From: Paenibacillus ihuae
GTDB taxonomy: Bacteria; Bacillota; Bacilli; Paenibacillales; Paenibacillaceae
Assembly: GCF_001368795.1 (NCBI RefSeq)
Contig: NZ_LN831198.1
Location: 3,299,412 to 3,334,147 of the forward strand
DNA: 34,736 nucleotides
Direction of reading: 5' to 3'
Shown piece by piece: positions 7,507-16,441 of this stretch. Each line of letters starts with the position of its first letter. Position 1 is the first letter of the stretch. The position numbers were made by a program, and so were the translations under genes. The notes beneath the pieces were generated by a model. That model worked only from the letters and a program-made list of their open reading frames with translations, searched no databases and was not told the origin of the DNA.

Positions 7507-8196
7507 TTATATATAATTTAATACTTCGGAGAGGGAAAGAATTGTGATCCGCTGACCCCAGTCTACAGCTTGTTGTTCGCGATTGATTAACACGGATACA
7601 GCACCAGACTGATTGGCTCCGGTAATATCTTTCTGTTCATTGCCGACATAGATCATTTGATCAACCGCCGTCCCCAGTTCTCTTGCTAATTGTGCGAATC
7701 CTTCAGTCCGTGGCTTTCTATAACCGACATCCACAGAGCTCAGGAGTACATCGATATATTCCCGGATAGGTCCGATATCCCGCTGCACATAAGGTTTACT
7801 CATGCCATAAGGTACATCCGTTAAGATTCCTATGCGAATATTTTTACGTTTTAATTCCTTTAGCATACTCACCGTATCCTCGTAAACCTTGGACCGCTGT
7901 TGAAAAAAGCTAAAAAATACATGGATGGCCTGACCCGCATACCGGCTGTCTGCTCCCCAATTGGCAAGCACCGCATTAAAAATCTCAGTGTCTTTTATTT
8001 CATAATCCCTGGGATTTATTCTTGTGTTGTACAAGGACAGCACATGCTCAGCCTTATGAATGCGTTCCTCAGTGCATGGGATATGTATAGCTTCCATAAT
8101 CTCAATCAGCGCTTTCCGGTACAGATTCTTCCAGCTGAGCGGCACGTCCTCATAATAAATCAGCGTATCACCAAGATCGAAGGCTACTGATTTCAC
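7507..8196 (-). CDS. HAD superfamily hydrolase (phosphatase-like)
   Basis: The four HAD motifs are present. Motif I is DLGDT at residues 7-11, with both catalytic Asp residues. Motif II is the Thr in IGILTDVP. Motif III is the Lys in YRKPRTEGF. Motif IV appears as VGNEQKDITGA. A helical cap lies between motifs I and II, as in subfamily I phosphatases such as phosphoglycolate phosphatase. The substrate cannot be told. The start is GTG at 8196, because AAAGGAGGT lies six bases before it; the longer frame to 8238 has no site. It is divergent from the lipase-like gene with 92 bases between starts. Confidence 0.85.
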   Translation of the reverse strand: MKSVAFDLGDTLIYYEDVPLSWKNLYRKALIEIMEAIHIPCTEERIHKAEHVLSLYNTRINPRDYEIKDTEIFNAVLANWGADSRYAGQAIHVFFSFFQQRSKVYEDTVSMLKELKRKNIRIGILTDVPYGMSKPYVQRDIGPIREYIDVLLSSVDVGYRKPRTEGFAQLARELGTAVDQMIYVGNEQKDITGANQSGAVSVLINREQQAVDWGQRITILSLSEVLNYI

Positions 8197-8288
8197 TGAC
8201 AGACCTCCTTTTAATTTCCGGTTAAACTGGGAGTACACGCACCTATCCGCCTATTCCTTCATACATAGTTGGAAGATAGAAGGGCGGG

Positions 8289-9110
8289 ATGCAGGTGGGC
8301 AACAACAAACTTTTTGAGCAATGGGCGACTTTTCTGGCAGCTGTATGCAGTCAGACCTATGTGCAATTCAATAATCCCGACGGTTCATTCGTGGTGCCGT
8401 TTAATTATTCGCTGAAATATACAATTATGGCCAAGTCCGTAGGAAACATCTGGGAAAGGTTCGGCTTCATCCTGGAATCACCAGAGGAAATTATTATTGC
8501 CTTTCGGGGAACCAGCTCGACCACCAACTGGATTTCAGATATTATCGCTTCACAAAAGAGGTTCAAATATATCAAGGAAGACTGCCTGACCCACCGCGGG
8601 TTCACCGATATCTATTCTTCAGCCAGGAGTGAGATCATCTCAGTGCTCGCCGGCTTGCCACCCGGCAAATCCTTAATCATCACCGGCCACAGTCTTGGCG
8701 CAGCACTTGCTACCCTTTGTGCAGTCGATGTCGCAGCCAATACTGGCTTCACTTCACCGATGCTGTACACCTATGGTTCACCCCGTGTCGGTGATCCGGC
8801 CTTCAAAAAAGCATTCGCAACGCATGTACGCAGCAGCTACCGTATCGCCAATACCTTTGACGCCGTAACCTATGCTCCCCCGACGATCTATAAGCTGCCC
8901 AAACGGGAAAAAAGATTCTACTACAGTCATGTTCCGGCGCTCAACACGCTTGACTTCCAGAATGGCGCAATCGGCCTTAATCACATCATCAGCAGCTATT
9001 TTACAGAGCTCGCCAAGCTTGACCCGGAATTCACCCAGCAATTATGTCAGTCCAGCCCCGGATTCTGTCCGGTTGCTGTTCCGCCCCCGGTAACAGTCCC
9101 TTTATCCTGA
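8289..9110 (+). CDS. Class 3 lipase family protein (alpha/beta hydrolase)
   Basis: The class 3 lipase signature GHSLGAAL places the nucleophile at Ser135. Asp191 (NTFDAVTYAPP) and His232 (GLNHIISSYF) complete a plausible catalytic triad, and AFRGTSSTTNW supplies the oxyanion-hole region. Length (273) is ordinary. There is no signal peptide or lipobox, so the enzyme is probably cytoplasmic, unlike the fungal secreted lipases of the family. The C-terminus ends in a proline-rich tail (VAVPPPVTVPLS). Substrate: probably a short acyl ester or lysophospholipid; this is family knowledge only. It is convergent with the next alpha/beta hydrolase and unlinked to it in transcription. Confidence 0.88.
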   Translation: MQVGNNKLFEQWATFLAAVCSQTYVQFNNPDGSFVVPFNYSLKYTIMAKSVGNIWERFGFILESPEEIIIAFRGTSSTTNWISDIIASQKRFKYIKEDCLTHRGFTDIYSSARSEIISVLAGLPPGKSLIITGHSLGAALATLCAVDVAANTGFTSPMLYTYGSPRVGDPAFKKAFATHVRSSYRIANTFDAVTYAPPTIYKLPKREKRFYYSHVPALNTLDFQNGAIGLNHIISSYFTELAKLDPEFTQQLCQSSPGFCPVAVPPPVTVPLS

Positions 9111-9194
9111 AGAGCAAACCTGCCAAGCTGCCTGGCCGAATAAAAACTGATCAGACCAAGGCTTGCCAAATAACCGTTGAAGGGGAGCTGTGTA

Positions 9195-10076
9195 TTACCT
9201 GTTATATTTGCTGATAAATTCCAAGGCCGCTTGACCCGCTTCATCCGGCTGCAGCAGCCAAACATAGGCATGCACAGAGTTTGGTATAGGTTCAATCTCA
9301 TACCGCTCAAGCAGACCGGCAAAATAATAGAGACTGTTTCGTATTTGCTCATTCGCCCACTCTTCTTTACTGGGAAGAAACAGCACAGGGCATTTTACTT
9401 TCAGGTAATAGTCTTCGAACTTCACGTCCCAGTACTTTTGAACATATTCGGTTCGCACACGGTTCAAATAGCAGCAGGTATAACTCCCGTCTTCCAGCTG
9501 CTGCAGATTATTTTCGAAGAAAACCTGGAAATGTTCATTCCAATACCCTTGCTCTGTCAGTTCTGCACGCTCTCCGCCGACGTACTCCTCTATGCTTGTA
9601 AATACGCGTTCCTGCCTATTCGACAACCCGGCCAGCATCACCGTTTTTTTCTGGTCAACCTCTTCTGCAGTTCCTTTAAATAACCCGTGTTCACCAAATT
9701 CATTATAGATAGCACCCTCGCAGATCAGCGACTGCACAAGTTCCGGATGTGCCGCAGCCAGACTGAGACCAATCTCAGCACCCATCGAGCTTCCTACGAT
9801 ATGACAATGCTCAACCTGCAGCTGCTTCAGTAATAACCATAAATCATGAGCCATATCCCCAATATGATAACCGGTCTCCGGCTTATCCGATTTGCCGTGT
9901 CCGCGAAAATCAGGTGCAATGATGCTGTACTTGTCTGCAAATTGCGGGATAATCCCATTCCACATATGCAAATTACCGCCGCTAAAATGAAGAAATACTA
10001 CGACTTCCTTATTCTCATCTAACGAATATCTTACGTTTATCCCAATAGAGCCGATCTGGATCATTTCCTCAATCAT
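9195..10076 (-). CDS. Alpha/beta fold hydrolase
   Basis: An alpha/beta hydrolase with HFSGG near residue 30 (oxyanion region), DFRGHGKSDKP at about 56-66, the nucleophile elbow GSSMG with Ser97, and a late catalytic His in NSVHAYVW. Length (293) is typical. Which ester, lactone or C-C bond it cuts is not evident. AGGAGG is nine bases before the ATG. It follows the histidine-phosphatase-like gene by 13 bases on the same strand, so the two are cotranscribed. Confidence 0.88.
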   Translation of the reverse strand: MIEEMIQIGSIGINVRYSLDENKEVVVFLHFSGGNLHMWNGIIPQFADKYSIIAPDFRGHGKSDKPETGYHIGDMAHDLWLLLKQLQVEHCHIVGSSMGAEIGLSLAAAHPELVQSLICEGAIYNEFGEHGLFKGTAEEVDQKKTVMLAGLSNRQERVFTSIEEYVGGERAELTEQGYWNEHFQVFFENNLQQLEDGSYTCCYLNRVRTEYVQKYWDVKFEDYYLKVKCPVLFLPSKEEWANEQIRNSLYYFAGLLERYEIEPIPNSVHAYVWLLQPDEAGQAALEFISKYNR

Positions 10077-10089
10077 GCCTGTGTTCCTC

Positions 10090-10476
10090 CTATGTATTGC
10101 TTTCTTGATACGCTAATTGGATCCCCCATTTACTACTGCTGTGCTCAATTTTATATACGCTGGTGTACGATGACGGGAACGCTTTGGACAGATTAGTCCA
10201 CTCCAGGCCCCGCACCAAATGATAAATCAGATTGATTACACCGCCATGGGTTACAACTAATACATTTTCACTATGAAGCTGCTCTTCCTGCTCCCGGCAT
10301 AATTTTTCGAAAACATCCTTAATCCGAGTAAAAAATTCATTCGGACTCTCCCCGCCCGCAAAATAGTTCCCAAGCCGTTCCGACTGCCTGTACCCTTCCG
10401 CATTCAATCCCCGCTGACTCCAGCCTCCCCGGTAATCTTCATCATCCCTGCCGTGTCTAACCAAATAGATCGACAT
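10090..10476 (-). CDS. Histidine phosphatase family protein with an internal deletion
   Basis: The N-terminus has the phosphohistidine motif YLVRHG (His8) and the C-terminal half has VLVVTHGGVINLIYHL (His77), both hallmarks of the phosphoglycerate-mutase-like superfamily. Relatives are about 180-200 residues long; this one is 128. The missing part is the middle. The chain runs from ERLGNYF straight into AGGESPNEFFTR, skipping the usual segment with SxLxRAxQT and the catalytic Glu. The second catalytic Arg and the Glu are therefore absent, so phosphatase activity is doubtful. The frame remains open, with a good GGAGG site eight to nine bases before the ATG. Either a decayed gene or a non-catalytic derivative. 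Confidence 0.75.
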   Translation of the reverse strand: MSIYLVRHGRDDEDYRGGWSQRGLNAEGYRQSERLGNYFAGGESPNEFFTRIKDVFEKLCREQEEQLHSENVLVVTHGGVINLIYHLVRGLEWTNLSKAFPSSYTSVYKIEHSSSKWGIQLAYQESNT

Positions 10477-10626
10477 CTCTTATCCTCCAAATTCTGTATG
10501 TTTGTCTTCGTAAAGATATGTAATTACTGGAAATATGTCTATGATATTTGCCTCCCCTGTTATATAGAAAAGACAGTCCAAAAGCGCCGTAAGCGTTCTG
10601 AACTGCCCTCAATTTACTTGAATTAT

Positions 10627-12567
10627 TTACAATGACTCCCGGATTACCCGCTTGTAATAGAGTACGGATAAGAATCCGAAAATCGAATACAGCACCGTAT
10701 ACAGCAGCATTACCAGAATCATTGGTGTGAGCATCTCGGTTCCGAAGAAGAACCACCCCGATTTGACCGCGAAATAACTGTGGCACAGCCCGATGACCAG
10801 CGGAATACCAAAGTTGAACAGCTGCTTATACTGGATTCCATGCAGTAGATCACTCTGGGTGAAGCCCAGCTTGCGCAGAATGGTATACCCTCCTTTTTCC
10901 TCTTCGCCTTCGTCCATCTGCTTGAAGTACAGAATACAGCCGGAGGTGATCAGGAAGGTCAGACCGAGAAATCCGACAATGAACATCATCATTCCCATGT
11001 TGGACCGCTGGTTCAGCTCGTATTCATACTGGGAGAAGCTTGGTGACTGCGGTTTCTGGTCCATATAGATTTCATTCGCTGTATCGATCTGTGAGCGGTC
11101 GGTCAGCTCAATGCCGTAATAATCCGCCACCTCCTGCTTTTTCTGCAGTTTAGGGTCCAGCGCTTGAACCAGTTCCTTAAATACGGATTCATCCACTACA
11201 AAAATCCCGCCGCCTCCGCCATAATAGTAGGGCAGAACCGGTGTCGGATAAACTCCGTTAAGCTGCTGCTTGACCGGGCCGTCGACCGTCTGAAACTCCA
11301 CCTCTCCAGTTTCACTGAGTGACATGAATTTTTCCAGCGCACCGCCGTAGCCCACGATCTGCGTTTCACCCGGCTTCACATCTACATCCTCGACATCACT
11401 GTCACTGACAACAGAAGTCGTAAGAATACTGTCCCCCGGAGCTGTAAACGCCGAATTTTCCATAATCTTCGAAGCATCGACATTCATCTGGACCGGCTGC
11501 ATGTCTATCTCTTTGTATTCTATATGCTGCGCATCCAGGGCCTGTACAAACTTCTCCTTCACTGCTGCCCGGGCAAAACCGAAGTCATGCGGTGAACTCT
11601 CTTTAGCCGATGCTTCCGCCGAATAATACGAGATATAGCTCAGGGACAGCAGACCGATGGCCAGCGCCGATACTGTAGTTATAATAGTCAGCAGCAGCGC
11701 ATTCGATTTCATCCGGAACATGATCGAGGAGAGCGACAGCACCTCATTGATTGAGAGATAACCTTTTTTGCTCTTGCGGATGGCATTGAACAGAAAACTG
11801 ACCGAACCCTTGTAGAACAGATAAGTTCCGATAATAACCAGGGCAAGGATCAGTATCATCGCAGTCATGAGTTCGGTCATTTCCTTAAATTTACCGCTGA
11901 AGAGCTGAGTCGAAATATAATACCCCGCTGCAATAAAGGTAATGCCCAGGAGCCCGAGGACGATTTCCCATAGCGGCATTTTGCGGATGCGCGTCTGTGT
12001 CGTTGCACTTACTTTGAACAAGGATAGAATGCTCTGCCCTTTGATGAACAGATAATTCATTAGCATAATCAGCATGTAGATCGCAGCAAAGACAACAATC
12101 GTCCGCATCAGTGCATCAGGTGAGAACCGCAGCTTAGCCATTGCGTCGATCTCCAGGATTTTAAACAGAATCATCAGAATTAAGCGCGACACCGCAAATC
12201 CGGCCACAATACCGAGAATCATCGACCCGAAATACAGCATCAGGTTCTCGGCGCTCAGTAATCTGAAGATCTTCCCTTTAGTCAGTCCAATCAGCTGGAA
12301 CAGTCCGATCTCCCGGCTGCGCCGCTTGATAAAAATTGTATTCGCATACAGCAGGAAGATAGCGACAATCGCCACCAGCAACACTGAAGAGGTGCCGATG
12401 GCCGCTCCCCCTTTGACTGATCCGGCAACTTCATCCATCGCAGGGTCGAATTGCAGCGTAACAAAGGAGAAGTAGAGCGCCACACTAAATATCAGGGCAA
12501 AGACATACAGGTAATAGTTCTTAATGTTCTTTTTCAGATTGCGGAAAATGATATAGTTCAGGCTCAT
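10627..12567 (-). CDS. bceB: BceB-type ABC permease
   Basis: A 646-residue permease, the standard length for BceB, PsdB and YxdM proteins. The layout matches: one N-terminal helix ([16 protein letters not shown]), several helices from about residue 55 to 310, a large extracytoplasmic domain of about 200 residues (330-520), then helices to the end. FtsX-like blocks are visible ([16 protein letters not shown] near residue 90; [17 protein letters not shown] near 560). These proteins free lipid II-cycle intermediates from bacitracin-like peptides and also report transport flux to the paired kinase. The start overlaps the bceA stop by four bases (ATGA). Which peptide it handles is not readable. 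Confidence 0.93.
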   Translation of the reverse strand: MSLNYIIFRNLKKNIKNYYLYVFALIFSVALYFSFVTLQFDPAMDEVAGSVKGGAAIGTSSVLLVAIVAIFLLYANTIFIKRRSREIGLFQLIGLTKGKIFRLLSAENLMLYFGSMILGIVAGFAVSRLILMILFKILEIDAMAKLRFSPDALMRTIVVFAAIYMLIMLMNYLFIKGQSILSLFKVSATTQTRIRKMPLWEIVLGLLGITFIAAGYYISTQLFSGKFKEMTELMTAMILILALVIIGTYLFYKGSVSFLFNAIRKSKKGYLSINEVLSLSSIMFRMKSNALLLTIITTVSALAIGLLSLSYISYYSAEASAKESSPHDFGFARAAVKEKFVQALDAQHIEYKEIDMQPVQMNVDASKIMENSAFTAPGDSILTTSVVSDSDVEDVDVKPGETQIVGYGGALEKFMSLSETGEVEFQTVDGPVKQQLNGVYPTPVLPYYYGGGGGIFVVDESVFKELVQALDPKLQKKQEVADYYGIELTDRSQIDTANEIYMDQKPQSPSFSQYEYELNQRSNMGMMMFIVGFLGLTFLITSGCILYFKQMDEGEEEKGGYTILRKLGFTQSDLLHGIQYKQLFNFGIPLVIGLCHSYFAVKSGWFFFGTEMLTPMILVMLLYTVLYSIFGFLSVLYYKRVIRESL

Positions 12568-13319
12568 TGCTGGACACCGCCCAATACGCCTTGGGTTTTG
12601 ATGATATCGTTGAAGAAGGACTGGCGGGACTCGTCACCTTTGTTAAGCTGTGTGTAAATCTGTCCATCGCGGATAAAGACCACCCGGCTGCAATAGCTGG
12701 CGGCTACAGGATCATGGGTGACCATGACGATCGTCGCCTGTCGTTTATTGTTCATGTCGGCAAGTTTATTCAGCAGGTCCGAAGCGGATTTGGAATCCAG
12801 CGCTCCCGTAGGCTCATCTGCAAAAATAATGCTCGGTTCATGTACGAACGCCCGCGCTGCCGAGGTCCGCTGCTTCTGCCCCCCGGATATTTCCGCCGGA
12901 TATTTGTTCTGAAGCTCGGAAATCCCCAGCTCCCCGGCCACCTGCTCAAACTTCCCATGGGCTTCCTTCTTGGAGATGCCGGTAATCGAGAGCGGCAGCA
13001 GCACATTTTCTTTGACCGTCAGGGTATCCAGCAGATTATATTCCTGAAAAATAAATCCGAGATGATGCTTGCGGAACTCCGCCAGCTGCTTTTCCTTCAT
13101 CCCCGTAAATTCCTTGCCTTCGATCTCAATCGTCCCCTGGCTGACCCGGTCGATAGAGGATAGAACATTCAGCAGGGTTGTCTTGCCTGACCCGGAAGCT
13201 CCCATAATGCCGACGAACTCGCCTTTATTCACCTGCAGATCAATTCCCTTAAGCACTTCCTGCTTGTTAAATTTATTCCCGTAGGTTTTGTAGATTTTAT
13301 TGGCTTGTAAAATGACCAT
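12564..13319 (-). CDS. bceA: BceA-type ABC transporter ATPase
   Basis: All nucleotide-binding motifs are intact: Walker [10 protein letters not shown] (residues 40-48), Q-loop in [11 protein letters not shown], signature ISGGQKQR, Walker [14 protein letters not shown] with the catalytic Glu, and the switch His in VMVTHDP. The 251-residue length is usual. AAAAGGAG lies 9-10 bases before the ATG. It forms an operon with bceB through a four-base overlap. About 80 bases upstream is a perfect inverted repeat of BceR-site type, so induction through the downstream-listed kinase and regulator is likely. Confidence 0.94.
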   Translation of the reverse strand: MVILQANKIYKTYGNKFNKQEVLKGIDLQVNKGEFVGIMGASGSGKTTLLNVLSSIDRVSQGTIEIEGKEFTGMKEKQLAEFRKHHLGFIFQEYNLLDTLTVKENVLLPLSITGISKKEAHGKFEQVAGELGISELQNKYPAEISGGQKQRTSAARAFVHEPSIIFADEPTGALDSKSASDLLNKLADMNNKRQATIVMVTHDPVAASYCSRVVFIRDGQIYTQLNKGDESRQSFFNDIIKTQGVLGGVQQ

Positions 13320-13400
13320 GTTTTACCCACTCCTTTTCTGTAATTTCATCTTAAGCGGGATCAGCTTTCTTTTCCTGCGATTCGCCGAACAATATGAACA

Positions 13401-13426
13401 GGCATGTGACATTATTGTCACATGCC
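13401..13426 (-). promoter_or_regulatory. Probable BceR binding site upstream of bceAB
   Basis: GGCATGTGACA (13401-13411) and its exact complement TGTCACATGCC (13416-13426) flank a four-base spacer. The repeat holds TGACA-N4-TGTCA, which agrees with the TNACA-N4-TGTNA core known for BceR-like regulators. Symmetry extends by three more bases each side with one mismatch. It is 82 bases upstream of the bceA start and there is no T-tract, so it is an operator rather than a terminator. A weak -10 (TAAGAT, complement of 13348-13353) lies between it and the gene, as expected for an activated promoter. Confidence 0.75.
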
Positions 13427-13434
13427 CGTTATCA

Positions 13435-13626
13435 GGGGAGGGGCAGAGATGGGCTTAAGCCGTAACTACGTCGAATGTTTGGACTTCCGGCCGCTGTTGT
13501 TCACAGATTCCTTGATCTGAACCACCATACGGTTGAAATCTGTGACCTGCTTATGCTTCCGTAGCGAGCTTTTCTGCGAAAAGCTTTCAGGCGATCGCTA
13601 ACGCTCCTACAGTTCCAAACCTCCCC
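13435..13626. repeat. Palindromic intergenic element, REP- or MITE-like
   Basis: This gene-free stretch between bceA and the deaminase gene is built from nested inverted repeats. The outer arms are GGGGAGG (13435-13441) and CCTCCCC (13620-13626). Inside these are GTTTGGA (13477-13483) and TCCAAAC (13614-13620). Within lie two hairpins: CACAGATT/AATCTGTG (13502-13509, 13537-13544) and TAGCGA/TCGCTA (13562-13567, 13595-13600). The second encloses AGCTTTTC/GAAAAGCT (13567-13574, 13578-13585). It has no start codon with a ribosome binding site. From memory, similar sequences recur between genes in Paenibacillus genomes; I could not check this. The rest of 13320-13744 holds the bceAB control region and the deaminase promoter. 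Confidence 0.55.
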
Positions 13627-13666
13627 TCCGTCACTTCTGCCCATTCAGGTAAGGTCAAGTTCCACT

Positions 13667-13688
13667 AATATAGCTGGTGTGCTATATT
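13667..13688 (+). promoter_or_regulatory. Operator-like palindrome before the deaminase-like gene
   Basis: AATATAGC (13667-13674) and GCTATATT (13681-13688) are exact complements six bases apart. The right arm contains TATATT (13683-13688), a possible -10 box, 57 bases before the start codon. A protein bound here would block initiation. No obvious -35 box accompanies it, so the promoter is weak or activated. Confidence 0.45.
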
Positions 13689-13744
13689 CAAGTTACTAAA
13701 TCCATATTTTACCTGTTAGTCATTCTAACTATTAGGAGGTTATA

Positions 13745-14680
13745 ATGATACATCAATTCACGGATGCTCTAAATAATCAATCACTCGATGAGCTGCGCAG
13801 AATCCCCAAAAGCGACTTACATAACCATGCCGGGCGCGGAGGTAATATCAAGTATATCGGAGAGTGGGCGAATACCACCATTCTGCCGCCTTCCTCCAAA
13901 TTCGGATCCTTGGGTGAGATGCAGCAGTGGTTCGTCATTCATGTAAAAAGCCTTTGCCCCGGTATCCAAGGCTATCTGAAACGGATCGAAGCTTCCTTCG
14001 TCCAGGCCGCTGATGACGGGGTTGAACGCTTGGCCCTGAGCTACGGGATCGATGAAATTAATGCCCTCGGAGGTATGGAGGCATTCATACATACAATGGA
14101 CGGCTTGAGTCATCATTACGCGCCGCACACACAATTCCTGCCGGAGCTGGCATTTGACAGCAGCGGCAATGTTGACGAAGCATTAGACAGGCTGGATGAA
14201 ATCCTGTCTTATCACTGGTTCAAGTCCGTTGATATCTGCGGTCTTGAGCTGGCCCAGCCGATTAGAAACTTCCGCTCTCTCTATCGTCGGGCCAAGGAAG
14301 CCGGGCTCATTTTAAAAGCTCATTCCGGTGAATTCGGTACAGCCGATGATGTAATGGAAGCAGCCGAAGAGCTGGAGCTCCAGGAGGTTCATCATGGGAT
14401 CGCCGCAGCGCAGTCTCCCCAAGTAATGAACTGGCTTGCCGGGCATAACATTACCTTAAATGTGTGCCCGACCAGCAATGTGATGCTCGGCCGGACAGAA
14501 AATTACTCCACCCATCCCATCCGGGTCCTGTATGATGCCGGAGTCCCCGTAACCATCAATACTGACGATATGCTGATCTTTAATCAGAGTGTTTCCGAAG
14601 AGTACCTGAATCTGTACAGCTCCGGGTTAATGTCGGCTAATGAGCTGAATGATATCCGTGAAACCGGACTTCGAAGATAA
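13745..14680 (+). CDS. Adenosine deaminase family protein
   Basis: The metal-binding and catalytic motifs of adenosine deaminases are in order. The first is the HxH pair in PKSDLHNHAGRGGN (residues about 21-34). Then come a His and the catalytic Glu in LKAHSGEFG, HHG in LQEVHHGIAAA, and the two Asp in VTINTDDMLIF. Length (311) is slightly short but the C-terminus looks natural. The N-terminal variant DLHNHAGRGG differs from the classical ELHLHLDG, so the true substrate may be a modified adenine nucleoside or related amine. AGGAGG is seven bases before the ATG. It lies between the two halves of the Bce module on the opposite strand, its stop nine bases from the end of bceS. Confidence 0.85.
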   Translation: MIHQFTDALNNQSLDELRRIPKSDLHNHAGRGGNIKYIGEWANTTILPPSSKFGSLGEMQQWFVIHVKSLCPGIQGYLKRIEASFVQAADDGVERLALSYGIDEINALGGMEAFIHTMDGLSHHYAPHTQFLPELAFDSSGNVDEALDRLDEILSYHWFKSVDICGLELAQPIRNFRSLYRRAKEAGLILKAHSGEFGTADDVMEAAEELELQEVHHGIAAAQSPQVMNWLAGHNITLNVCPTSNVMLGRTENYSTHPIRVLYDAGVPVTINTDDMLIFNQSVSEEYLNLYSSGLMSANELNDIRETGLRR

Positions 14681-14689
14681 TGCCCGCAG

Positions 14690-15694
14690 TCACTGGCCGG
14701 CAAGCCTCACAAAATCATTCTCCCTTGGAAAGGTCAATGTAAATGTAGTGCCTTTCCCGGGTGCCGACTCCGCCCGGATGTCAATCAACAGCGGCTCCGC
14801 GACCTGCTTCGTCAAATACAGGCCCATGCCGGTAGCCGCCCCTTCCTGCCTGCCCAGTGTGGAGGTGAAGCCCTTGTCAAAAATCCGCGGCAGATCCTTG
14901 GGATCGATCCCTCTCCCCTGATCTTCAATGACCAGTACAACATGTCCCTCCGTTTCCCAGCTCCTGACAGCAATATCCGAAGCTTCACTGTATTTCACGG
15001 CGTTCGTCAGCAATTGCCGGAGCATGAACCCGAGCCACTTTCCGTCAGTCAGCACCGTTTCCGCCTCTAGCGACACATCGAACCCGATTCCTTTGGGGAT
15101 GCACCAGGACTTCAGCGCCCGGATCTCTTGATTAAGGATCGGTTCAAGTCCGGTGTCCTCGATAAAAAGATCATTGCGCATAAACGGGATACGCTTCTGA
15201 TGAAGCTGCTGGTCAAGCAGATGATGAATCCGCAGCCATTCGTACATGATCTGGCTCCGCAGCGTTTCATCCGGAAGGCGTTCAATCATCAGTTGCATCG
15301 CAGTGAGCGGTGTCTTCACCTCATGGATCCATGACAGGAGGTCATCCTTCTCCTGCTCCAGCAGCCGGAAGCTCACAGCGGATTCCCGGCGGTAGCGTTC
15401 AGTCTGGGAGGTTACTGCCTCCTGCACAATCTGTTCAAACGGACTGTCCGCTTCGTCAAACGCCTCAAGATCATACACCTGGTCCCAGGCTTTAACGGCC
15501 CTGTAGAACCGGGTCTCCTTTTGAAACCGGATGAACACAAACGCCGTACAAACCAGCACATTCAGCAGAACAATATAGAGAAGCGGCAGAAAGGGTATGG
15601 AAGCATCCACAAAAGCAACAAACAGGATCATCACTTGAATCCCGGCAAGCAGACAGAGCCAGCTCCGCTTCTCTTTTATGTATTTGGTGATCAT
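14690..15694 (-). CDS. bceS: BceS-type intramembrane-sensing histidine kinase
   Basis: Two N-terminal membrane helices (about residues 12-30 and 36-56) are joined by only a few residues. This is the hallmark of intramembrane-sensing kinases, which have no extracellular sensor and take their signal from the BceAB transporter. The H-box SWIHEVKTPLTAM puts the phospho-acceptor at His124, the same position as in Bacillus subtilis BceS. ATPase motifs follow: N-box LRQLLTNAVKYS, G1 DQGRGI, F-box IFDKGF, G2 GMGLYL. Length (334) is normal. The start overlaps the bceR stop by four bases. No terminator is evident in the nine bases before the convergent deaminase gene. Confidence 0.94.
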   Translation of the reverse strand: MITKYIKEKRSWLCLLAGIQVMILFVAFVDASIPFLPLLYIVLLNVLVCTAFVFIRFQKETRFYRAVKAWDQVYDLEAFDEADSPFEQIVQEAVTSQTERYRRESAVSFRLLEQEKDDLLSWIHEVKTPLTAMQLMIERLPDETLRSQIMYEWLRIHHLLDQQLHQKRIPFMRNDLFIEDTGLEPILNQEIRALKSWCIPKGIGFDVSLEAETVLTDGKWLGFMLRQLLTNAVKYSEASDIAVRSWETEGHVVLVIEDQGRGIDPKDLPRIFDKGFTSTLGRQEGAATGMGLYLTKQVAEPLLIDIRAESAPGKGTTFTLTFPRENDFVRLAGQ

Positions 15695-16380
15695 AACGCC
15701 GCCTCTTCGGTCGCCATATAGCCCTGTCCGACCTTGGTTTCAATAAAGGTGTCCAGCTCCAGCGGCTCCAGCTTTTTGCGCAGCCGGTTCACATTCACAG
15801 TCAGCGTATTATCACTCACGAAATGCTCATTATCCCAGAGGTTTTTAATCAGCTCCTCACGGTCGACAATCTGATCCTTGCGCTCCACCAGTATTTTTAG
15901 AATAAACATTTCATTTTTGGTGAGCAGAGCGGCACCTAGGCTGTTTGTAACTGTGTTCTTTACATATTCAATCGTCGCCCCCCGCCATGTCTTCAGCTCC
16001 GTCCGTTCACTGCTGTAGTTATACACCCGGCGCAGGGTAGCCTGAATTTTGGCGATCAGTACCTCGAAATGGAACGGCTTCTGCATGAAATCGTCCGCGC
16101 CAAGCTGCATGGACATAACCATATCGCTCGGGTGATCGCGGGAGGAGAGAAAGATAATCGGCACATTGGAGTGCGCCCGGATCATCCGGCACCAATGGAA
16201 CCCGTCATAAAGCGGCAGCTGGATGTCAATGATGACAAGCTCCGGCTTAACCGCCGTGAACTCCTGCAGCACTTTGGAGAAATCCGAAATGCCGTATACC
16301 TCATAGGACCATTGGGACAAGCGTTCCCTAATCTCGTTAAATAGGGTAACATCGTCTTCGACTAACATGATTTTGAACAA
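15691..16380 (-). CDS. bceR: BceR-type response regulator (OmpR family)
   Basis: A receiver domain (MFKIMLVEDD acidic pocket; phospho-acceptor Asp52 in LVIIDIQLP; switch Ser in IIFLSSRDHP; Lys in DFMQKPFHF) is joined to an OmpR-type winged helix ending in LTVNVNRLRKKLE and TKVGQGYMA. The TTG at 16380 is chosen because it gives the family start MFKI and has GGGGTG seven bases upstream; the frame runs on to 16407 without a better site. It is followed by bceS with an ATGA overlap. Its expected target is the palindrome before bceA, 2.9 kb away on the same strand. Confidence 0.92.
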   Translation of the reverse strand: MFKIMLVEDDVTLFNEIRERLSQWSYEVYGISDFSKVLQEFTAVKPELVIIDIQLPLYDGFHWCRMIRAHSNVPIIFLSSRDHPSDMVMSMQLGADDFMQKPFHFEVLIAKIQATLRRVYNYSSERTELKTWRGATIEYVKNTVTNSLGAALLTKNEMFILKILVERKDQIVDREELIKNLWDNEHFVSDNTLTVNVNRLRKKLEPLELDTFIETKVGQGYMATEEAAL

Positions 16381-16441
16381 AAGAGGGCACCCCGTTTCGA
16401 ATCTCAATGCATGAATAATAATACTGATTATGAATCTATTT

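Noticed and set aside
10574..10605. Weak hairpin CAGTCC/GAACTG after bceB as terminator
   Set aside because: The stem needs a wobble pair, the inner bases do not pair well, and the T-tract is short. Possible but not supported enough to list.
13401..13426. Reading the bceA upstream palindrome as a terminator
   Set aside because: No gene on either strand ends before it, there is no T-tract, and the core matches the BceR-type site.
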